This document shows positions 18,302 to 24,531 of a stretch of DNA of 64,000 nt, in pieces. The stretch is from JAHWKV01 sp040905365 (GTDB lineage Bacteria > Actinomycetota > CADDZG01 > JAHWKV01). The stretch's first letter is position 1. Every line of letters starts with the position of its first letter. The notes under the pieces were generated by a model that saw only the letters and a list, made by a program, of their open reading frames with translations, was not told where the DNA came from and ran no database searches. The translations under genes were made by a program, and so were the position numbers. The stretch is taken from positions 1-64,000 of the forward strand of contig JBBDRQ010000034.1 in NCBI GenBank assembly GCA_040905365.1, written 5' to 3'.

Positions 18302-19855
18302 TTGGATTTGTCTTGGTTGTGGGTACTGACAGGCGGGGGACGCAACCGCACCCTTTGGCTAAGTTCCGAGGAGGACGCCGTAGGACTTCCGGGCACAACC
18401 CTAAAGGGCAGGCTCATCAGCCCCAGCGCTGCGCGCGTTGACGAGCGGTTGTACCGGCGCCTGGCCACCGACCGCGGGGTCCTCAACAACACCCTGGTCC
18501 CCCTGGGCAAGGCAGCAGACCGTTCCATGCTGTGGATAATCATTGCGCTGGCTCTCGCCCGCTTGGGCGGCCGGGCCGGGCGCCGAAGCGCTATGCGCGG
18601 TCTGCTGTCCATCGCAGCCACCTCTACGCTGGTAAACGTTCCGTTGAAAATGGTTGCCCGCCGCTCCAGGCCGGAAGGTAGAAGCGTCAGAACCCGGTTC
18701 GGGCGCGCGCCGACGTCCTCGTCGTTTCCCTCGGGTCACGCAGCATCCGCGGCGGCGTTTGCTACCGGCGCCGCTCTCGAAATGCCCTCCACCGCCCTGC
18801 CGTTGGCGGTCCTGGCTGCCGGGGTCGGGGCGTCACGGGTGTACGCCGGCGTTCACTACCCGACCGACGTCATAGCCGGGGCGCTCACGGGTACGGTTGT
18901 TGCAAGCAGCCTAAGGCGCCTTTGGCCGGTAGCCAACGCAGAGCCGGCTGAGGTGCGCCGCCTGCAAACCCGGTCCTCGATCCGCGCGCGACCCGAAGGA
19001 GAAGGCATCGCCTTTGTCTTAAACACTTCTGCCGGCTCAGGCTCTGCGTTTGGACCGAATCCCGAAAAACTCATCCGCGAGGAGCTGCCCCTTGCGCAGA
19101 TGCTCGTCTGTGCAACGCCCGAGGAGTTCGCTGCGGCGCTCGATAAGGCGGCCGGCGCTGAGGTATTAGGTGTGATGGGCGGCGACGGGTCGGTCAATGC
19201 CGCAGCGCAAAAGGCCTTCGACGAAAACCGGCTGATGGCCGTGGCGCCTGGAGGAACCCTCAACCACCTGGCCCGCGACCTGGGCCTAACCACGGCCGAA
19301 GACACCATAGCCAGCATCCGGCAGGGCACGTGCGCGGCGGTCGACGCAGCCGTCATCGACGGAAAGTTGTTTTTGAACACGGCGAGCTTCGGGAGTTACG
19401 CGGAGCTGGTAGATGCCCGCGAGAGGCTCGAAGACCGCATCGGCAAGTGGCCTGCTTTGGTGGTGGCGTTGGTGCGAGTGCTTAACACCGCCCAGCCGAT
19501 CGAAGTAGAGATCAACGGCGTCCGCAGGTCGATCTGGATGATCTTCATCGGCAACTGCCGCTATCACCCCAGCGGCTTCGCGCCCAGTTGGAGGGAGCGG
19601 TTGGACGACGGGCTGCTGGATGTGCGGATCGTCTACGGTCACCAACCCTGGGCTCGTACCCGGCTGGTCTTTGCGTTGCTAACCGGCAGCCTGGCCAACT
19701 GCGGTGTTTACGAGCACGAGCTGGCGACCGAGCTGACCGTCAGGTCGCTGCACGCATCGAAGCTGCGGCTGGCCCGCGACGGCGAAACGTTCGAGGGCTC
19801 CACGACGTTTACGGTTGGCAAGCTCGACAAACCGCTGTCGATTTACGTGCTCTGA
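18302..19855 (+). CDS. PAP2 phosphatase - diacylglycerol/lipid kinase-like fusion protein
   Basis: A 517-aa fusion. The N-terminal half is a membrane PAP2 phosphatase with all three motifs: KMVARRSRP, SSSFPSGHAAS and SRVYAGVHYPTDV. The C-terminal half (about 235-517) is a DAGK catalytic domain with GVMGGDGSVNAAA and VAPGGTLNHLARDLGL. Together they suggest removal and addition of phosphate on lipid carriers or phospholipids at the membrane. Similar fusions are known in actinobacteria; the substrate is unresolved. The start is uncertain: the TTG at 18302 has AAAAGGCGAG just upstream and is chosen, but another TTG lies at 18308. Divergent from uvrB. Confidence 0.88.
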   Translation: MDLSWLWVLTGGGRNRTLWLSSEEDAVGLPGTTLKGRLISPSAARVDERLYRRLATDRGVLNNTLVPLGKAADRSMLWIIIALALARLGGRAGRRSAMRGLLSIAATSTLVNVPLKMVARRSRPEGRSVRTRFGRAPTSSSFPSGHAASAAAFATGAALEMPSTALPLAVLAAGVGASRVYAGVHYPTDVIAGALTGTVVASSLRRLWPVANAEPAEVRRLQTRSSIRARPEGEGIAFVLNTSAGSGSAFGPNPEKLIREELPLAQMLVCATPEEFAAALDKAAGAEVLGVMGGDGSVNAAAQKAFDENRLMAVAPGGTLNHLARDLGLTTAEDTIASIRQGTCAAVDAAVIDGKLFLNTASFGSYAELVDARERLEDRIGKWPALVVALVRVLNTAQPIEVEINGVRRSIWMIFIGNCRYHPSGFAPSWRERLDDGLLDVRIVYGHQPWARTRLVFALLTGSLANCGVYEHELATELTVRSLHASKLRLARDGETFEGSTTFTVGKLDKPLSIYVL

Positions 19856-19944
19856 GCCGAAGGCGGGCGGTCAATATAATGGAGGCGGCGCCGTAAGTAA
19901 CTTCTAGATGCGTGAGTATGCAACCGAAGAAAGCAGGTGGATAG

Positions 19945-20247
19945 ATGAGAATTCCCCTAGCCGTCGCTCAAGAGCTTGACGACTTTCTCCGCTACCTCGC
20001 CCTGACGCCGCATGAGTTGCAGCGATACAGCCAGGACCCCGAGGCGTTCATAGCTACACTCAAGCTCAGCGAGGCGGCAGCCGACTGCCTGCGGGACAAC
20101 GGGCTGGAGGCCCTCAAGGCAGCCGTGCAGGACAAGCGGGACGCCATCATGGATCACCCTGATTCCTGGAAGCGTTCCGAATTCACCCGGGACCGCTCGG
20201 TTAAGGGCTACGGCGGTGCGGTGGTCAAGAAGGGTCCCGCCTCCTAG
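19945..20247 (+). CDS. small helical protein of unknown function
   Basis: A 100-aa soluble protein with a good ribosome site (AGGTGG, 8 nt before the ATG). Residues about 8-65 read as three or four amphipathic helices with the pattern FLRYLALTPHELQRYSQDPE followed by LSEAAADCL and LEALKAAV. This loosely resembles the LigA-like helical domain also used as a leader in some peptide-modification systems, but no modification enzyme is nearby. The C-terminus is basic and Gly-rich. Its TAG stop and the stop of the convergent HAD gene share the palindrome CTAG. I do not recognise a function. Confidence 0.65.
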   Translation: MRIPLAVAQELDDFLRYLALTPHELQRYSQDPEAFIATLKLSEAAADCLRDNGLEALKAAVQDKRDAIMDHPDSWKRSEFTRDRSVKGYGGAVVKKGPAS

Positions 20248-20966
20248 GTGGTATCAAGCAGCGGCAGCAGTTGATCAAGGGTGCTTATGCGGTGCCCCTC
20301 GAAGCCGGTGTGGCGGCCCTTGCGATCGATGAGTACCGCACCCATGCCTACCGCCTCCGCTCCCTTTACGTCGATCCGCGGGTGGTCTCCCACGTAGACC
20401 GACTCGGCGGCATCCGCGCCCGACTGATCTAAGGCCAGCCGGAAAATGGCCGGATCGGGTTTCTCGATGCCGACCTTTCCGGAGATCACTACCGGATCAA
20501 ACAGTTCCGCCACCTCCATGTGGGTCAGCAAGCCCTCCAGCCACTCCTCGAAGTTGGAGATAAGACCGAGGGTCAACCCGGCTTGCTTAGCCGTCTGCAG
20601 CACGGGCAACACGTCCGGAAACAACCGGTAGGACTCGTACCGGGTGAACTTGGAATACATGGCCCGGGCAATCTCACCGTCGGTGTCCCCTATACCCAGC
20701 TCACCCAAGGCAACCCTGTAAATACGGCCCCAAAACTTCAGGGAACTCTCTCTGGAGACCGTCCACGGTTCCGTGGCGTGTTTATCGATCACCTCGGCAA
20801 AAGTTGGCGCCATACGGGCGAACACCTCTTCAACGGCGGAGACCTGCACCCGGTGGCCGCGTTCGATCAACACCCTGGCGAAAAGGTCGGGGAAGGAGGG
20901 GTGTGGCGACAGCAGGGTCTCACCGACGTCAAAAAATACGGCACGGCAGGCTTTAGAGGTAGGCAC
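20244..20966 (-). CDS. HAD-superfamily hydrolase
   Basis: A 240-aa HAD phosphatase-like protein. Motif I is AVFFDVGETLL, where the second catalytic Asp of DxD is replaced (DVGET), as in the HDHD3-type branch. Motif II is GLISNFEEW, motif III contains the Lys of GKVGIEKPDPAIF, and motif IV is YVGDHPRIDVKGAEAVG. The cap domain lies between about residues 20 and 100. The substrate cannot be predicted. It follows coaE by 27 nt on the same strand. Confidence 0.9.
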   Translation of the reverse strand: MPTSKACRAVFFDVGETLLSPHPSFPDLFARVLIERGHRVQVSAVEEVFARMAPTFAEVIDKHATEPWTVSRESSLKFWGRIYRVALGELGIGDTDGEIARAMYSKFTRYESYRLFPDVLPVLQTAKQAGLTLGLISNFEEWLEGLLTHMEVAELFDPVVISGKVGIEKPDPAIFRLALDQSGADAAESVYVGDHPRIDVKGAEAVGMGAVLIDRKGRHTGFEGHRISTLDQLLPLLDTT

Positions 20967-20993
20967 ACAACCAGCTTACCGGCCCCGTAAGCC

Positions 20994-21620
20994 TTAAGGA
21001 CCACCGACGGTGAGCCGGTTCCACAAATCCACCACCTGAGCGCGTAGATCATCCAGCGATCCGTCGTTGTGAAGTACGTAGTCGGCGTAGCCGGCTCGTT
21101 CTTCCCGTGGTACTTGCGACCGGATCCGGTCTTCGGCTTGCTCGGCCGCCAGCCCTTTGGCGCGCAGCCGCTCCGACTGTGCCGCCTCTGAGCAGGTGAC
21201 CACTACGAGCACATCGAGCTTCAGCCACCGGCGCGCGGTGCTGAGGGTTTCGACCAAGAGCGCAGCTTCCACTACGCGTATTCGCCCCGGATCCATCCGT
21301 TTCAGCCTCTCGGCCAGCTCGGCGTAGATGCGGGGGTGCAGGATGCTCTCCAGGGCGGCGCGGGCCCCGGGGTCGTCGAAGACCACCGCGCCGAGTTCGG
21401 CCCGGTCGAGCGTCCCGTCCGAACCAAGGACCTCGGAGCCGAACCTAGCTGTGATCTCTTCAAGCGCCGGTTTACCCGGGCGGACGACCTGCCGGGCTAC
21501 CTCGTCGGCGTCCACAACCTGGGCGCCCAACTCAGCCAGAATCGCCGCGACCTCGGACTTCCCGGAGGCGATACCTCCGGTCAGTCCGACGGTGGGGTTA
21601 GTGGGGTGGGTAGGTGCTAT
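20994..21620 (-). CDS. coaE: dephospho-CoA kinase, apparent non-standard start codon
   Basis: Phosphorylates dephospho-CoA, the last step of coenzyme A synthesis. The frame carries the diagnostic P-loop GLTGGIASGKSEVAA and DADEVARQVVRPGKPALEEI, and further down HPRIYAEL and VVEAALLVET. No ATG, GTG or TTG occurs between an in-frame TAG at 21624-21626 and the P-loop; the first standard start (TTG, 21530) lies after the P-loop and would destroy it. The best candidate is ATA at 21618-21620, which overlaps the rpsA stop as ATAG and gives 208 aa. CTG at 21584 is an alternative. Identity is firm; the start is inferred. Confidence 0.85.
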   Translation of the reverse strand: MAPTHPTNPTVGLTGGIASGKSEVAAILAELGAQVVDADEVARQVVRPGKPALEEITARFGSEVLGSDGTLDRAELGAVVFDDPGARAALESILHPRIYAELAERLKRMDPGRIRVVEAALLVETLSTARRWLKLDVLVVVTCSEAAQSERLRAKGLAAEQAEDRIRSQVPREERAGYADYVLHNDGSLDDLRAQVVDLWNRLTVGGP

Positions 21621-23065
21621 CCCCTATCCCGCTTCATGCCTTCGACGATCTTTTCGAGCGACTCCTCGAGGCTTTCGGTCTCGCTGTCGAGCATCTCTCC
21701 GTCCAGAGCTTCTGCGGTCTCGCCCTCCGCGGCACTGGCCGCCGGGGCTTCCTCTGCCGGATCGGCAGCCGGGGAGGCCTGCTCATCAGCGGCATGCGGT
21801 TCGGGTTCTAGCTCGAAATCCGGTTCGCCCTCGGACTCCGGCTCGACCTCCTGATAGGAGGTGGCGGCAGCTTCGGTCTCCGGTGCCTGCTCCGCCTCGA
21901 GGCCAGTCGCCGTAGGCTCGGTCGGTACGGGAGCATCGCCGTCCTGCTTGAGCGAGAGGCTTATCCGGCGGCGTTCCAAGTCCACGTCGATCACGCGCAC
22001 CAGCACCTCTTGGCCCAACTGAACCACCTGCTCGGGCAGCTCGATGTGTGCTTGGGACAGCTCCGAGATGTGGGCCAGGCCCTCGATCCCTTCGGCCACC
22101 TTGATAAAGGCTCCGAACGGAACCAGCTTGGTAATGGTGCCCTGCACCCAGTCGCCGGTGGAGTGCTCCCGGGCAAACGCCTGCCACGGATCCTCCTGCG
22201 TGTTCTTCAGCGAAAGCGAAACCCGGTCCCTCTCCGGCTCGACGCTCAACACCTCGACCTCGATTTCCTGGCCGACCTGCACCACCTCGCCGGGATGATC
22301 GACGTGACGCCAGGAGAGTTCGGATACGTGAACCAGTCCGTCCACGCCGCCCAGATCCACGAACGCTCCGAAGTTGACGACCGAGGAGACCGTGCCGCTA
22401 CGCCTCTCCCCTACATTCAGGTTGGCGAGGAAGTCCTTGCGTTGCTCGAAGTGCGCTTCCTCTAGGTAGGCCCTGCGGGACAGCACGACGTTGTTACGGT
22501 TCTTGTCGAGCTCGATGATCTTGCACTCGAGCTCCTTGCCGACGAACTGCTGCAGATCCCGCACCCGGCGCAGCTCCACGAGGGAAGCCGGCAAGAATCC
22601 ACGCAGACCAACGTCTACGATCAGTCCGCCCTTGACGACCTCGATCACCGTACCCTTGACGACCTGTCCGGCCCGCTTGTGCTCTTCGATCCGGCCCCAG
22701 GCGCGCTCGTAGGTGGCCCGCTTCTTCGAGAGAATCAGCCGGCCTTCCTTGTCCTCCTTCTGCAGGACTAGAGCCTCGATCTCCTCGCCCAGCGATACCA
22801 CTTCCGAGGGGTCCACATCGTGCCGCAGGGAAAGCTCCCGCGCTGGGATAACGCCTTCGGATTTGTAACCGATGTCTACGAGGACTTCCTCGGGATCGAT
22901 CTTGACGATGGTGCCGGTGACCAGATCACCGTCGGTAAAGGGTTTGATCGTGGCATCGATGGCCGCGATCAGATCTTCTATGTTTGAGCCGACATCGTTG
23001 GTGGTGATGTCATTGCTCTCGGGCATCTTGTCGCTCTTAGAGCCGATGCCGGTAACGGTAGCCAA
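21617..23065 (-). CDS. rpsA: 30S ribosomal protein S1
   Basis: A 482-aa RNA-binding ribosomal protein with four S1 (OB-fold) domains, roughly 44-110, 128-192, 213-281 and 298-366. The third and fourth carry the classic VVNFGAFVDLGGVDGLVHVS and KLVPFGAFIKVAEGIEGLAH. A disordered acidic tail rich in Glu, Ala and Pro fills the last 110 residues, as in other actinobacteria. The start is TTG at 23065 with a strong AAGGAG 8 nt upstream. The stop overlaps the putative coaE start, and the rpsA-coaE order is conserved in actinobacteria. Confidence 0.97.
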   Translation of the reverse strand: MATVTGIGSKSDKMPESNDITTNDVGSNIEDLIAAIDATIKPFTDGDLVTGTIVKIDPEEVLVDIGYKSEGVIPARELSLRHDVDPSEVVSLGEEIEALVLQKEDKEGRLILSKKRATYERAWGRIEEHKRAGQVVKGTVIEVVKGGLIVDVGLRGFLPASLVELRRVRDLQQFVGKELECKIIELDKNRNNVVLSRRAYLEEAHFEQRKDFLANLNVGERRSGTVSSVVNFGAFVDLGGVDGLVHVSELSWRHVDHPGEVVQVGQEIEVEVLSVEPERDRVSLSLKNTQEDPWQAFAREHSTGDWVQGTITKLVPFGAFIKVAEGIEGLAHISELSQAHIELPEQVVQLGQEVLVRVIDVDLERRRISLSLKQDGDAPVPTEPTATGLEAEQAPETEAAATSYQEVEPESEGEPDFELEPEPHAADEQASPAADPAEEAPAASAAEGETAEALDGEMLDSETESLEESLEKIVEGMKRDRG

Positions 23066-23108
23066 TACAAAAACTCCTTATGCCCCAAATTCAACGAGGC
23101 CGAATACT

Positions 23109-23130
23109 CCACGCCCAAAACAAGGCGTGG
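23109..23130 (-). promoter_or_regulatory. hairpin in the rpsA 5' leader
   Basis: CCACGCC and GGCGTGG form a perfect 7-bp stem with an 8-nt A/C-rich loop (T/G-rich in the rpsA transcript), 44-65 nt before the rpsA start codon. S1 is known to autoregulate through structured leaders in some bacteria, but no specific family motif was recognised. Confidence 0.35.
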
Positions 23131-23324
23131 GCTCGAAGAGTTTACCACCGGCGTCCGAACTCCAAAACTTCCCTGTGCGCGCATCTGCCCTTATGCTGCG
23201 CGAAGCCCATCTGTTTGCTGGGAACGGCTGCACTGGGGCGCAGCCGCCGGCCGGTTCGGTATATTCGATACCGGTCCGGAGTTACCCGGGAACCGGGACG
23301 CCGACCGATGAAAGCCGAGGAGCG

Positions 23325-24512
23325 ATGGTTGAGATTCAGGAGCCTGAAGAGGGCGCCCCGCCCGGGCGCAGCCTGGCTCCCACGCCCTCTCCCGAAGAGT
23401 TGAGCCACTTGGACCTCCGGGACAAGCTCACCTCCGTTGCCTACGCCCTGGACGCGTTGCGCCGGCAAGCCGACGCCACCACCGAGCGCACCGCGCGCAC
23501 GGAGGGTGTCGTTTCGGCACTGCTTGGAGCACTCGAAAGCCTGCGGGGCGACCAGCACGATCTGACCTCGCGAACCGAGCAGCGGGTCCTGCGCGGCCTG
23601 GAGTTCTTGGACTCCCGGCTGGCCCAGTCCCGCGACAGCGGCCGGCTGGTCGAGGACCTCTCCGACAGGTTCACCTCGGCGGTCGAGGACCTCAAGGGCG
23701 AGACCGCGTCCAGCACTGCCCGTTTGGAGCTCAGGCTGGCCGAAGAGTCCAAGGCCGCCGAATCCACCCGGAACCTCATCCGGGAGCACCGCGACAAGCT
23801 GGCCGAATCGGCCGACGCCCTGCACGCAAGTCAAGCCGAGGCGCTGCAGGAGCTGAAAAAACAACTGGCCGATACAAACAAATCTCTGAGCGAACGTATC
23901 GAAGCGGTAAGCGAATCTGCCGCCCGGGCCGGCGAGGAGTCCGGTGAGGCCCGCGAACAAATCGTTTCGGGTCTGCAGCGGCTGGCCGAGCGCCTCTCCG
24001 ACCGGATCGATTCATCCGCCGCGCAGACGCAGCACAATTTTGCGGACCAGCTTCGAGACCAGGGCGTGGACACCGAGGAGGCGCTACGCAGAATCGAGGC
24101 CGAGCTTGCCGCCGCCGCCGAGCGGGAAGAGTCGACAGCGCAGTCCACGACCGCTTTCCAGCGAGACCAACAGCACGCCTTGCGGGCCATGGAGACCAGG
24201 CTGCAGGACATACAGCAAACCATCTTGAAGCAACTGGACGGCAGCGGCCGGGCCGCCGCGCAGGCCGCCGAACAGTCGGCCAAGACGCTCGACCAGCTAA
24301 TTGCCGCCCTAGAGCGGATGGACGGCCGGTTCTCCCATCAGGTCAGCTCCGCGGAGTATGCGCTGCAGGGAACCCTGGCGGAGGTGGAGCGCAGGCTCAC
24401 CGCGCAGGTCGCCGATGCGATGCAGGGCATAGAAGCCCGCCTTCGTCAGCGGGAGGAGACGCTGGTGCGCCTGATCGTTGCCGGCAGCCTCGAGAACCTC
24501 GAAAGTCAGTAG
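23325..24512 (+). CDS. coiled-coil protein of unknown function
   Basis: A 395-aa acidic protein. The ATG at 23325 follows GAGGAG by 4 nt; longer in-frame extensions run antisense to rpsA and are rejected. After a proline-rich N-terminus (about 1-30) nearly the whole length is heptad-patterned helix, with repeated blocks such as LRRQADATTERTARTEGVVS, LDSRLAQSRDSGRLVEDLSD and LADTNKSLSERIEAVSESA. There is no signal peptide or membrane span, so it is probably a cytoplasmic filament-like or scaffold protein. It is divergent from rpsA and convergent with polA. A palindrome, CGGTAT-attcg-ATACCG (23257-23273), lies 51 nt upstream of the start. Confidence 0.7.
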   Translation: MVEIQEPEEGAPPGRSLAPTPSPEELSHLDLRDKLTSVAYALDALRRQADATTERTARTEGVVSALLGALESLRGDQHDLTSRTEQRVLRGLEFLDSRLAQSRDSGRLVEDLSDRFTSAVEDLKGETASSTARLELRLAEESKAAESTRNLIREHRDKLAESADALHASQAEALQELKKQLADTNKSLSERIEAVSESAARAGEESGEAREQIVSGLQRLAERLSDRIDSSAAQTQHNFADQLRDQGVDTEEALRRIEAELAAAAEREESTAQSTTAFQRDQQHALRAMETRLQDIQQTILKQLDGSGRAAAQAAEQSAKTLDQLIAALERMDGRFSHQVSSAEYALQGTLAEVERRLTAQVADAMQGIEARLRQREETLVRLIVAGSLENLESQ

Positions 24513-24531
24513 CCGCCGGCAACGATCAGGC
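24469..24531. terminator. 17-bp inverted repeat spanning the convergent ends of the coiled-coil gene and polA
   Basis: GCCTGATCGTTGCCGGC at 24469-24485 is perfectly repeated in inverse orientation at 24515-24531, with a 29-nt loop. The arms lie in the last codons of both genes and include the polA TGA. There is no T run. It is likely a bidirectional transcript-end structure. Confidence 0.55.

Noticed and set aside
18222..18398. 59-residue N-terminal extension of UvrB
   Set aside because: Family proteins start at the EFKLVSEW-like segment, and GGAGGG precedes that ATG.
22872..23324. N-terminal extension of the coiled-coil gene running antisense to rpsA
   Set aside because: The ATG at 23325 has GAGGAG and marks the start of heptad-rich sequence; the extension has no family features.
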